The translations under genes and the position numbers were made by a program. Positions 34,173-45,935 of a stretch of 64,000 nucleotides of DNA are shown here, one piece after another. The stretch is from NCBI GenBank assembly GCA_024336345.1, contig JANFOG010000004.1:1922001-1986000 (forward strand), given 5' to 3'. Below the pieces are notes generated by a model, which saw only the letters and a list, made by a program, of their open reading frames with translations, made no database searches and was not told where the DNA came from. The stretch's first letter is position 1, and every line of letters begins with the position of its first letter. Source of the stretch: Mariannaea sp. PMI_226. Lineage: Eukaryota > Ascomycota > Sordariomycetes > Hypocreales > Nectriaceae.

Positions 34173-36217
34173 ACGAATAGAGTAATCAGTGCACAAACCT
34201 GTATTGATGGATGTGCGAGAAGGGAATGGAGACAAGGACGAGGGAACGACGGGAGTGTTTGGTACGGATAGTCCGCGTAGTGTTCGGGCCGGCCACACAC
34301 CCCCCTCACCCTTCACTTCCTTATGTATAAGAGAGACGAGAAAGGCACCAAGAAATGGCTTCCAGATGCACTGTAAGTAAATTGTGATTAGGAACCGACC
34401 CGAACGCCGGAAGAAGGAAAACCTAGGACAAGGGGGGGTTTGGATGGGTGGGAAAGAACAAAAAAAAAAAAAAGCCCCGGGATAGAACGTCAAAGCTGGG
34501 CTGTCAAGGCGTGGAGAACGGATGGAGGAGGATTAGCAGAATGAGGCGTCTCTGGGTTGGCTAGTGGACAGGCGTCATCTTGGTGCGTACAGACGCATGC
34601 ACAATACACAAGGCTGCTTGCTGGGCTTGTGGGCGGATGACGGGTGGGTGGGTAGGTGGGTTGGTAGGCAGGCAAACAGGCCGGGTTCAGGTACAGGGGT
34701 GTACAGTACCTGGGCTCGGTGGATTCGTATGGACACCACCAGTGTCAATGTGCGTGCTTGCTGGTTCGGACGAAACGGTGATGGAGGAGTACGAAATACT
34801 TGATCGTGTACTACCAATTAGGGGATCGAGGGGTACGACTTAGGTCCTCCTGTAGTGTTGGGGGGGAGAAAATATGAGGGGAGGGCTGGGGGGAACTTTG
34901 GGGGTAGTAAAAAGGAATACAAGAGCAAAAAAAAGAAAAATGACCAGGAGGGAGAAAAAAAAACAAGGTCATACGTATGGCATGTATTGTATTACCAGGG
35001 GGTTTGAATGAAAACGGCAGCAAGCACTATGTAAAGTGAAGTTGAAGTTCAGTGGATGGCGGTGGAGGGCGGTGGAGGAGTGGGGGAACCTCAATGAATT
35101 TGGGGGAGTAAGCCTTTGAGGTTGAAATTCATCGCATCCGTATCTAGATACAGAGTAACCTGAACGTACCTACCAAGAAATGCAAGTATGTGTCTGGTAG
35201 ACAAGGGAGATGTTTCTTATTGAGGCGGAAAATGCAAAGGCAACCCAGAGATTGGCAATACGAAGTTGTTGCTGTGGCTGGGCTACTGCCCTTGAATGAG
35301 GACCCCATCAACTGCAGGCTGTGCATTTCCTGCTGCTATTACGGCCATCATCACCATTACATAGTAGTTTGCCAGCACCAGTAATATCCCTCCGCCAAAC
35401 TCAAGGGGAAGTCAGCAACTCAAGGAGTTATTAGACTTCGAATAAGCCTACGTCCCCACAGTGTTTTTGCTGCAAGCATTATGCCAGCACCAGTTGAGTT
35501 GAGGTGAATGCAAACCTCTCCACTTCTAAAGGAGTTTCTGCAGCCAGATATCTTAGTCAGATTAGACACCCGTTGACAAAGTTCAGAGGAACGGCTGCCT
35601 CTTCTTGAAAACTTCTTCAAGATACGATACATAGATACATAGATACTCGTCTGATTTTTCATCAATTATTTATTCCTCTTGCACAAGAACGAGATGGTTT
35701 CCATGGTCAAACATGGAGAAGTCCCTCAGAGTTGATGCGGACTGATTACACCGGGCCTCAGCGCTGAGCTTTCAGACGCATAGGTACCCTACCCGCTTGT
35801 ACCCAGCTACATATGGGCATTGCAGGGCATACATACAGATTGTACATAGGTAGTAAAAGCCTGCCCTGGTTCTTGCTCCTAAATTATAGCCTCGTCATAA
35901 CATGATCCCTCGGAGGTACACGATTCTGATCGTTCACTATAATTGAAGGAAAAGAATGGAGGAAAAACAAAATGACAGGAGAGTGAATGGATCGTGAAAT
36001 ACATGGGTGTCTACTTCGTACATCCCACAGTAGTATGCAGTACGTTTTATGAACGATCACAGCCCAGAGCGGGCCCAGAGCCTATATTGCTGCAGCTAGG
36101 CACCCTACCCGGGCTCGGCTGTGCAGTGTAGTGTAGTGGATTAATCAACAGGGCACTTCATTTGCGGAATCTTGGGTTGGGGACCCATGGGAAGGCCCTC
36201 CCGAACGCCAGCCAACG

Positions 36218-36241
36218 AGCCAGCCAGCCAGCCAGCCAGCC
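36218..36241. repeat. Microsatellite AGCC x6
   Basis: Six copies of the four-base unit AGCC lie in the gene-poor region. No linked gene is seen. Confidence 0.85.
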
Positions 36242-36398
36242 CAGCTGTGAAATGGGTTCAAAGGGACCAAAAAACGCTTTCGAATGGCTGCTCCATCTGC
36301 TCCATACCAGCTCAGACCGTTTCTCAGCTCAGGTACAGATGCACACGCCATGCTTGCATGCCACGTTCCCCCATTGCTAGCAAGACTGCGTGGAAAGG

Positions 36399-36421
36399 AA
36401 AAAAAAAAAAAAAAAAAAAAA
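36399..36421. repeat. Homopolymer A run (23 bp)
   Basis: An unbroken run of 23 A. The true length may be uncertain in any assembly. Confidence 0.9.
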
Positions 36422-36770
36422 GGAGAGACTGGTGTGGACGGGGGACAACCCAAATCCGTCATAGAGGGGAACCTGTTCTGGCCCTGGAGGAGCAAAAAGA
36501 GAAAGACGCGCTCAAATCATGCTGCTGCAATGTAACTGTGAGGGGCGTCAAAAAGACTGCATCCCGTCTGAAGGCGGGTGGGGGTGGCACGAGATATTGG
36601 ACATATTCGTATCTATCTGCCTTGCTCACCTTATGTGTGTGTATGTATGCACTTCGGGAATTTGAGACTGTCGAACCACAAACAATGTAGGTAGACTGCT
36701 CAACAAGTTTATTCAAACAGGGTCAGTGCCACTCTCGGGGTCACCAAATCTTCCCATTCGGCTTTATTCC

Positions 36771-36794
36771 TTTTTTTTTTTTTTTTTTTTTTTT
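36771..36794. repeat. Homopolymer T run (24 bp)
   Basis: An unbroken run of 24 T about 350 bp after the A run; as a pair they could form a weak inverted repeat. Confidence 0.9.
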
Positions 36795-36919
36795 GTTCTT
36801 CTCTTCTCTATCATCCTCTGGAGGGGCGTTTTGAAAGCTACCTTACATATCCCCGCACCGTCCTTAATAAGATCGAGTCCAGCAAATAAAATAGGCGAGG
36901 CGGATCATCAAAGCGTTTA

Positions 36920-38123
36920 TACTCCGTAGTTGTGATGCCGTTGCAAGCTGGCAAGGCCAGTGCGCACCCCAGAAAAGAAAAGAAAGAAAAGAGAAAAACC
37001 AACCGAGCAACAGAAGCAGGAGAGGGGGAAAAAGGAGAGAATAAAAAGTAATAACAAACCCTCATGTAAGGAGACAACGGACCAGAAAACAAGAGGCACA
37101 AGAAGAGAGAAAAAAATCCCCTCTCCTACGAAGAATTTTCTGAAGCATGTGATGAGATATATCATATCTGATCAACCAACCTGCCTGCAGTATGTACACA
37201 ATTACATACCACATACCTCAGCAGTAGTAAACAACCTTAAGACCTAGTCTATCTACCCCTCCAAAGGGCCTACAAAAAAAAAACTACGATGTAGCTACCT
37301 ACCTACAGACTCCTAATCCGTACCTAAGTTGGCAAAATACTTGGAAGCCTTCCCAGGAAGAGAGGCGTGTCACATCCCGAAGTTCGGACGCAGGTACGGA
37401 CATATGGCTTGACTACAGATCTAGTCTCGGGCATTATTAAACTTGTGATATTATTTGTATGCGACCCCCTCCCCTCACGAGGCACATTACAAAGCTATTG
37501 GCTCCAGCGCGTACAACGAATGCGTAGGAATGTCTCACTATGATATGAGACAGTGAGGCGGACCGGTACGCAGGCGCGTGGCGCGTGATGGAATGAATCC
37601 AGGATCCGAGGCCCTGGAAGTTCGGATTGCTTTGTTGTACGGAGTATGTGCGTCCATGTTGCCCTTGTTGGGAGGCTGCAGTGGCCACAGAAGATTTGGC
37701 CCAGGAATGCCTTGGCCAAAAAAGGATGTTTACCTGTTTGGTTAGGTAGGTAAACTGAGAGCGAAATACGATGCCCGGTCTTGCGGAGGACTGGGGGTAT
37801 AGCTTCAAGTTAACTTACCGGAGGTAGGTGGTCATACCGCCGTATTGTTCGTCGCTGCGTAACAACAAGCCTGCGTCTCCTCACCATCACTGCCAATCTC
37901 ATCTCATCAGCCGAGTCGGGGAACTGGCCTCTCACACGCCGTTGCTACCGCACGCCTTGACCTTGTAAGTGAGGTAACCCGACGCCTCCATGTTCATGTC
38001 CCTATCCGTCACCCAAGCCAGGGACACCCCCGTGACAGGTGAGATATGGATGCATGACCCATGAGGCCATGCATCCAATACATCAAGTGCTTGTCTCTAC
38101 CCACCTACGGACAGTACGGAGTA
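36920..38123. repeat. Three TACGGAGTA (TACTCCGTA) sites
   Basis: Exact 9-base copies occur at 36,920-36,928 (as TACTCCGTA), 37,638-37,646 and 38,115-38,123, all in non-coding DNA. The motif is nearly palindromic (TACNNNGTA). Similar partial copies occur at 12,596 and 5,719. Confidence 0.85.
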
Positions 38124-39728
38124 CTTAGTCAACTGTTTCCTTATTGAATGAGTTTATTGGGAGCTGCATACCAGTCGGTGTATTTACATGCAGCAGTCGT
38201 TCTTTTGATTTCTGTAGATGGAACTACACATGGCATGGGTGACTCAGGGCATGGGGGCTTGGAAAGCAACCTCATCACACTCTTGAGATAGACAGATGAT
38301 AGTCCCCAATTTACGCAGTTGGAGTAATTATCCAATATCGAAAATATTACATACGTAAGACGGAATGACATCACTTTTAAACACACGGCGTCTCACTCTT
38401 GGATGAATACGTAGTTGTTTTCTCAGTCAGTTGGAAATTTAACGCCCGGATATCCAAATCTCATCGAATACTCTGTGCACAGGCCACGCATTTATCATTT
38501 CATACATCAATCATTATGGAGGAGTCTTCCTTCGCAGTCCTTATTAGCCTCCTTCGCCATCACCTAATTGTATGCCACAAAAACAGGCTTCCTTCATCTG
38601 CCAATGATGGCAGCCTGCCCAATCATCACGGAGTGTCGATGGTGATAATGATGATGCACACCATGTCATCTCAAATCGTTGAACGTGTCGAATATATCAT
38701 ATATCATATATAATACCAGGAATAGAAGATAGGTTTTTCTTCATTTACATTACTCACTGCCCGAAAAAAAAAGGCTACCACCGTTGCGTACTCGAACTGC
38801 TCCTCTCTTTCACTTACATTCCAATTCCCCTCAAGTGCAGTCTTGGAATGTCCCCCTTTTACATCAACGATGAACCAGGCTCCCTCCACAAGCCAGTGAA
38901 AGCTCACAGAGTGTGCTCAGAACTGCTTCCCTCCTCCTCTATGACGGTGCAATGCCAGTATGTCAGATGTAACAAGTCATTCCTTCTTGTTTGAGTGGAG
39001 AGAGGCAAATGCGTTGTAGGCGTTTCAGTCCACTAGATTTATTTGCCTTGCCACGCTTACGATGACTGGGTGAGTGAGTGACCAAATGAATAACTTGGTT
39101 CACATAACCTCCTCTGTTGATATCTATCAAACGGTCTTCACCCAAGTGAGTGGCACCCAAAAGCCCCCGAATTACTGCATCACTGGCTGACCCTATTCGT
39201 AGTTTGCTCCTACTCACATGAGACAATACTTCCCACTTCTAAAAAGGACAGGGGAAGACTAAGATAAAAGAAGAAGAGAAAAAAAACCCAAAGTATGTTA
39301 TGGCCACTCGTCGATCATCGTGCCACATCCCAAGCCGATATGCCACACAAATTTCACCCTGTACACCAATCCCAAGCTTCAACACTGTCTTACATCCAGA
39401 CTCCTCACCCCTATTGTCTCATCCCTTTCACCCAATAGCACCACGGTGCTACGAATCGCCGCCCCTTCCAGATATCGCCCCCGCCTGGAATCCGCAAGGC
39501 CTCCATACAACAAGCTCCATGTATCACCAATCGAAGGGTTCCGAGTGAGGTACGGCCAGGGGGGGCGGATCTTATCATAGGAAAAATAAATGCTGAGGGG
39601 AGGTTGCGCCACAGTGCTCGGATATTAGCTGGCCATGCAAAATCAAGACAGCTGTCTCACTCGGAACCTCAAGCAGAAGACGGATATATCGAAGAAATAT
39701 GCAAACCCCTGGCGGCTGGGAATGTCGG

Positions 39729-40209
39729 CTACAGCCGCTTTTTTAATTCTCCCTCGCCATTACCAACGTCAATGGCATCCCCAACCGATGCGACGGCATC
39801 AGGAGCTCCGCCTCCTCATAACATGTCAGCTCTCTCCATATTGGTCTTGTCCCACCTGTGGCGCACTCACCCATATGTTCTTCCTCCAGCGCCTTTGTCT
39901 CTTGTGTTTCGGTCTTCTTTGGCTCGTCCGCGGGTACGTTGTCTGACTTGACTTTCACCACTAAGTAGCCCCTATGTTGTGTCTCAGCCCTTCTGGTAGC
40001 CATCCGCGCAGCCTGACATACTGTCACCCTTCTCATATTCCCCCGCCCTTGAGAAATATTCATCACCGGGATAACGATGTTCTGTTCGCTTACCTAGTAT
40101 TCTCGATGATCGGGCCAAGGTGGCCTGCATTGTGCGCCCAGATGCCGCCAGCAACTGCGACAGTAAGGATAAGCAAGACGGTCAGCGTCGTTACCACTGC
40201 TGAAGCCAT
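39729..40209 (-). CDS. Small single-pass membrane protein, three exons, 107 aa
   Basis: I rebuilt this gene by hand: no single exon exceeds 122 bp. Minus-strand exons 40094-40209, 39871-39992 and 39729-39814 join in phase. The donors are GTAAGC and GTGAGT; the second intron (56 bp) has a GCTGAC branch site before its acceptor. The product has one hydrophobic segment at about residues 5-27 (TTLTVLLILTVAVAGGIWAH), then GHLGPIIENT, a charged Lys/Glu/Thr stretch, and a Gly/Asp-rich end (APDAVASVGDAIDVGNGEGE) finishing KKRL. The pattern of one N-terminal membrane helix plus a charged tail is like small mitochondrial or ER proteins of filamentous fungi, but I cannot name a family. The first acceptor is the least certain point; AG choices 13-22 bp upstream give short alternatives. 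Confidence 0.62.
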
Positions 40210-41970
40210 AGTATTCGTGTATTTGGATATCCCGCTGATTGTTTGATAGGGATCGAGTAAAGTATAGCCGAAGAAAATGTCCTCTTTGATGAACTCAAGG
40301 AGGGGAAAAGGGGAAGAATATATCGAGCCTTTGAGTAATCCACGTATTTATTTATTTCATACGCAACTCAATTCACATGGGATGATGTCTTGTCGAAACG
40401 TAAGATGGACACCTAAAGCTTAGGTCGTCCGTGGAAACCAGTGTTTTGGCAAAAATATCACCATGGCCTCACCTGCAGGGTCATGACGCAGCCAGGATTG
40501 GCCAGATCGCTCGTCTCGCATATCAACACCGCCATTTGCCTGCTGCAAATCACATGTTTTGCCACGTCTTACGCAAATTCACGAAAACGTGTCTTTTGTC
40601 TGATCGAATGCGATATCCCCACGTATGTCGATACCAAAAGCAACCGGATGGACGAGATGGAACAATCCATCGCTATAGCATCCATATCAGCTCTTCGTAC
40701 CTGCATCAATCACTTCAATATACCTAGTCATATAACTCCATATAGACTGGTACCAGATTATTCGGTCTGTCGGCTTGGACCCTAGAATAATTGAGCATCG
40801 ACTCGTACAGTTTCGCATGTGATAACTCGCGAGACTCTTGGGAGGCTACACGCATACTCACATTGGCGATTGCTTACCTACCGACATAACTAACAAGGGA
40901 TCAGTTACGGAAATACACCCTTGCATAAGATATATGTGTCTCGTCAAGTATCAGGATGGTAATGGGGACTTATGCTAGAAGGTTCCTCAAGCCCTTCGCT
41001 CACGAATCCTTCTCTTGATACAAACTACGCCAATATGGATCTACGGCCCTCTACCCGGATAGTCACTTCACAAAGGCAGGTAGGTTGAACGCATTAGAGT
41101 TGAAGTTAGGCCAAAGCGGAAATCTTTGACGTTCAGCAAACATGTTTTCTGGGTGGAAAAGCAAAGAAGATTGCCATAACCAGAACCTCGAAGTTTGTTC
41201 GACATAGCCTTCGAGCAAGACTTGGAGGGTAGACGCACTCGGAGTATATAGTACTCTAGCTCTGATCCCGCTCCGCTCCTTGATAGATGAACTAGAACTT
41301 CATCTAGAATTGGGCCTGATAACCATATAAAGAGGGGCTTGACGAAGAGATACTCGAGCGTTAGATTTGCCCAAGCTACTGTGAACACGGAGGGTCTTTA
41401 CTCTCCCGAGCTTCTCCATGGTGCCAAAGGATTTGGTTTAGGGGACAGAAAGATATGAATACTCAAAAGCAGCAGTATTCAGTTTCCAGTGGCGAATTAT
41501 CCGACATTGATTTCTTGCAAGCTGTGTCGATATATTAGAGTGCATCCCCCAAGTGAAAGTGGGTAGGTAGAGAGAGAAGGAAAATAGTCTACCCACCACA
41601 GAAGTTGAGGTGGTGATACTGATACGCCTCCCGTGCAACTATCATTTCTTTCAGGTTCGCCCATCTTCAAATTTCGTTCAAGTCTTTCCATGCCACCTAC
41701 GAGACCACAACTCCATCAACGGTTCGTCATCCATCCCCCGCTGGCCGTCCATTTCGCTGTTCGTCTTCCATCTCCCCTGCATGGCGATATCCCTTGACCA
41801 CATAAATTCGTCCCCGCCAGCCATTAACGGTCCGATTTGGTTCATCAATTGCAAGGCCCGATAACAGCGAATCTCTCTTCGCTCTGCGCCTTCGGTTCGA
41901 TTTGGTTTCGACCCAATTTAATTCAATTTCATTTTCACTTCAATCAAATCCAGCTCAAGCCAACCAAACC
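40210..41970. other. Divergent spacer between two small membrane-protein genes
   Basis: This 1.76-kb spacer has no supported gene. The last 400 bp are CT-rich and carry several TTCGGTTCGATTTGGTTTCG-like sequences just before the ATG at 41971, as in pyrimidine-rich fungal leaders. Confidence 0.55.
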
Positions 41971-42242
41971 ATGTTCAAGTGCGTTTCGATTCCCGTAATC
42001 GATGCTACATAATCGGTCACTTGGTACTCATCTTGTCTAATCGCAGGGCCTTTAAAAACCTTTCACCGAAAACCCGAGCTGGTGTTGGCCTTGCTGTCAT
42101 CGCCTGGGGCACAGCTGGTCTCTACCTATCAGATCGTGCTGAGGAGAAGTTCGGTTTCACTCCGACTCCAGAAGACCAGGCAAAGCTAGACCAATATACG
42201 CCAAGGATCATCACTGTTGATAAGCAGGAGCAGCAGCGTTGA
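41971..42242 (+). CDS. Small single-pass membrane protein, probably mitochondrial, 67 aa
   Basis: Two exons, 41971-41978 and 42047-42242, join in phase; the first coding exon is only 8 bases (ATGTTCAA) and sits behind an ACC context. The product begins MFKAFKNLSPKTRAG, an amphipathic basic leader without acids, followed by one short membrane segment at about residues 14-30 (AGVGLAVIAWGTAGLYL), then SDRAEEKFGFTPTPEDQAKLDQ and a hydrophilic end. This layout is common in tiny subunits or assembly factors of mitochondrial inner-membrane complexes. I do not recognise the exact family. It is tail-to-tail with the zinc-finger gene 745 bp away. Translation from another start inside exon 2 is unlikely because no ATG is there. 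Confidence 0.82.
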
Positions 42243-42987
42243 GCTCGGAGGAAATGTAGTCGAGCCTATAATGTTCAGATAACTACACGGTGGAGGTCGC
42301 CACCAAGTCTGGTCAAACACACAAAGATATCATAATAAACCTAGATGCTACATATCCTAGTCCAAGTTGATTTGGGGAAAATATCTCTCCAACTACTCGT
42401 CTTCCCTCTGCCCATTTGCGGAGATGTGTTTGTCCAACAACATCTATGCCCATCTATGCAGCCTAGGAAGGCCTCGACTAAATTCACAGCAATACAGTCT
42501 AGTTCTTCACAACATAGTATCAGAGTCAGCTTGGATTTCCTGCTTTCGACATCACTTCAGGAAAAAAATTTCTCATCACACAGCAAGTAAACGAACTTTT
42601 CTCAATAGCAAACATCATTAACCAGCCCAAGCCATGAAGTCGTAACGACTACCGGAAGACCACGTTAACCGGCAGACATCCCTCTCTCTATCTTGATCGA
42701 AGTCTAATAATGCAGCGGACAACTCCTCCCCTACCGTCTATCCTCGAACGAAATGCAGTGCAGAATAACAAAAAAAGCCAAAAGTACCGACCATGGATGT
42801 ATGTGAGAGCGATTGATCTGTAAACACAGACAGAACAAATCGGGAACCCAGAGAGCCAGAGAACACACTAGAAAACAAAAAAAAATGCAACGCCTCCGAA
42901 TGCAGCCCCCCTCCTCCCCTTCCCCTTCTTTCCTTCCACCCCATTTTTTCCTTTTTTCTTTTTCACAAATCATTTCATGTAGTTGTC
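42243..42987. other. 3' flanks of the small membrane gene and the zinc-finger gene
   Basis: No supported gene. An A-rich and C/T-rich stretch at 42,870-42,965 lies next to the end of the zinc-finger gene. Confidence 0.6.
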
Positions 42988-45935
42988 CTAAGTTTTAATT
43001 TCCGTCTTGACAGACGCTGTGCCAGCGTCCCCTACCACGTTGGGTAGAGGCATAAATAGTTTTGCCATGTCCAATGTCAGATCCATAGCACCATACTGAT
43101 CATCGATCCCTCCGATAGATCCTAATTCTTCTCCTCGTGAAGCACCATCAGACATAACCCAGGCCCGAACAGATTTCAGAAGCTGCATGACTTGCATAAA
43201 CCGCGCGTCTGGAGCCATCTGAAATTCCTCAGGTCGAGTATGCTGAAGCATATACTTCGCTAACCAATAAAAGTGAATTCCATCCCTTGAAAATCCGTGC
43301 CGCCTAGGGTTGTTGGAGGCTGGCGTAGTTGGTGGAAATTGTGAAGACATGTCTGTATCCCAGCTTGCTTTAAACTTGTTCAAGGCGCCATCAAGAGACT
43401 GGAAGTTATGCCCTTCCAAATCTGTCGAAGATGAACTCGTCTCAGCGGGCACAATCCAATCACAAGGTGGCGGAGTTTCATAATTGGAAAACATATTGCC
43501 TTCGACCAGTGACCTCCGAACTAACGCCAAGATGGCATGAATCAGAATGAACTTGCCATATAAGTTGGTGACCCCAGGCTGAATGTTGTATGAACTGTGT
43601 AATAGAGCTTTGAGGGCCGAGTTCACCTCAGGCTGCTTCGCGAGTCGAGTACCGTAAGCATTCTTCTCTTGTGCCGCATCCACTCCGCTCAGACCAAGTG
43701 CAGAGGCACATACATCAGCCGTATCAGCATCCCAAGCTGCGTCGTCAGCCGGCAGAGGTAAATTAATCTCAAACGCATCCATAAGTGGAGGTACGTTGAA
43801 ATAAAGACCCATGGCCACGTCACATAGGAAGATGCCGAACAGTAACCGATTGCGCCTTTCCTGATCAATCCAGCTTTCCCAATTAAAGTCTTGGAAACTG
43901 TGACTGAAGGAGGCATCGGCTTGATGTATAGGCGAGCTGAGAGAAAGGTCATCTGACAGAGAAAGAAGTTTGAACTTGCGGGCAGTCGATACAAGCAGGG
44001 GGTGAAAACGCCGAGCCTTGTCACGTTGGTGTGGAGTTCCGTTCCAGACGAGTAGTATATATAACAACAATATAGCCTGGAGCTCTTCAATGTCAGCTTG
44101 TGAAGGACTCCTCGATCTCGGATCTTGCAACTCAGCACCAGACATTACTCTGGATTCACGCTCAAGCGCAACTAAAAGGAAATCCATCATTTCGCGAACA
44201 TTGGCTGGGGTCACATGGTCAGAATAACAAGCACCAATACAACACATGCCTGCGAGCAAGCCGGTGTATGCTTCAGTGATCTTGAACGTCGCAACATGAA
44301 GAATAGGTACGTGTATGCTGAAGTGAGTGTATTTGTCCAGGAAGTCTTTGATATTGTCGGGTGAGAAGTATAGGTTCATCCCTGCGCTGAGAGGGTCAAT
44401 CGCTTGATTAGGAGGATAGAAGAAGTTGAGGATCTGATCTGAGATTTGGTTATAGGGATTCTGAAGGTAGGACGGTATTCCCCAATTCGGGTGGGGGTCG
44501 CTGGCGCTGGCGGCTGTCGTTCCGTGCCGGGAATTAGGTTCGGTTTTGGTTCCGATCTGCGTCTGTCCAAGATTAGGATTGAAAGAGGTGTTGACGTAGG
44601 TTTGATGCGCACCAGCCTGGAACATCTGAGACCAATCAAGGCCAGATTGTTGGTTTGTTTGGGAACCACCGTACATGGGCATTCCATTCTGACCCGGGGG
44701 CATACTGTAGCCAGGCATCTGCTGCTGGTTCATAGAACTAGAAACGTCGCTGCCATAGGGCTGTTGGTTGCCCATCACAGGAGCCATGCCACGTCTGTCC
44801 CCGTTATTACCGTTATCAAGGCGTCCAAGCGAGCTTGATCGCGACAGATGATTCTGATCGGGGCCCATGTTGTTCATACCGTCTTGGACGGGAACCATGC
44901 CGAATGGGTGAACCATGTTGTCACCTGGCATGCTGTTAAGGCCGTTCAGGTGGTTTAGGTCACCCTCATGAGCAAGGCCTGCAGCCTTTTGGGCCTGGGC
45001 ATTCTTCTTAACGTGAGCTTGCGGGTGAGACAAGTGGCTAGCTCCAGTGGGGTTTCCACGACGAATGGAGCACTTTTGGAAATGACGCTTCAAAATGTCA
45101 CTTCGAGAAAACGTATCGCGGCACAGGACACACATGTAAGGGCGGTCGCCCGTGTCTGAGGGTTGAGGTTAGTTTCTTCTGGGTCGCGACAGCGAAACAC
45201 ACAATCAAACTTACGTCGGAGGAGATGGCGCTTAAGATGCTTGGCGTGGAGGTAGGTCTTGGTGCAGTGAGGGCAAGGGAACTTGCCATCAGCATCTTTG
45301 ACGGGAATCACGGTGTTCTTGGCGCCTGTGCCCGGGGCGGGAGCGGCAGGTCGGCCGGGAGCGCTGGGCAAAATACCACGACGACCCTGAGAGCCTACAA
45401 CGTGAGTAGGAGGGTCAGCATCTTGGAGGACCGCAGCAGGTCCCATCATGGGACCGGGTCCGTAAGGTGAAGATACACCAGGCTGGGACATAATCCCGCC
45501 GGGAGGCATGGGACGCAACACGGGTGGCCCGCGACCACCGATAGGAGCGGGGGCAATGGGTTGCGGGTGCGACGCGGTTGTAGTGGCCTGTGGCATCATA
45601 CCAGCCGAGGTGCCGTAAGCCTGAGGGGGGGGATATTGGCTTTGTTGAGGCATCGAGTAGAGACCACGCTGGCCGCCGGGCTGCGAAGTCTGCTGGTAAC
45701 TGGGCAAGTTCGAGACGGATCCAGGTGTGTTGGGCGTACCCGGAGTCCGCGGTGTGTGCGGGTGACTGCCGTAGAGAGGCTGCATGGCTGATGCGGGAGG
45801 TTGTAGAGGTGGAAGAGTCTGAGGAAGAGGCGAACCTGTCTGCAGCTGGTTGGGGGATATAGCGGTAGGTGAAGGATATGTCTGACCAGAAACAGTCGTG
45901 TTTACACCATTGGTGGGATACTGCGAACCGTCCAT
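42988..45935 (-). CDS. Zinc-finger transcription factor with fungal-specific regulatory domain, 962 aa
   Basis: This is a nuclear DNA-binding regulator. Two exons, 45215-45935 and 42988-45155, join in phase. Residues 1-210 are Pro/Gln/Gly-rich and disordered. Two zinc fingers follow: the first is a standard C2H2 (C221, C224, H237, H241); the second ends HFQKC and is C2HC (C249, C252, H265, C269). They are joined by the HTGDRPY linker, and the single intron falls exactly in its first residue. A second disordered region rich in Met, Gln, Asn and Gly runs to about residue 450. The C-terminal half has the helical pattern of the fungal-specific transcription factor domain (FFYPPNQAIDPLSAGMNLYF onward, with ELQAILLLYILLVWNG and RRNRLLFGIFLCDVAMGLYF). 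Targets cannot be told from sequence. The upstream region is long and pyrimidine-rich on the sense strand. Confidence 0.92.

Larger units (their letters stand above)
33298..39728. other. 6.4-kb gene-poor region, no supported gene
   Basis: No frame here has a domain, a good start or a believable intron chain. The first 1.7 kb is purine-rich on the + strand, so pyrimidine-rich on the strand of the SYLF gene, and probably includes its promoter and leader. Further on are an AGCC repeat (36,218-36,241), an A run (36,399-36,421), a T run (36,771-36,794), three exact TACGGAGTA sites (36,920-38,123) and an ATATC/ATAT patch at 38,690-38,712. An RNA gene could exist but nothing in the sequence shows one. 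Confidence 0.5.

Noticed and set aside
36399..36794. A-run and T-run pair as possible ends of a retroposed element
   Set aside because: The sequence between and around them has no coding remnant, no target-site duplication and no terminal repeats; both look like ordinary homopolymers.
38963..39226. An 87-codon minus-strand basic open frame
   Set aside because: It starts at TTG, has no ATG in a useful place and no domain.
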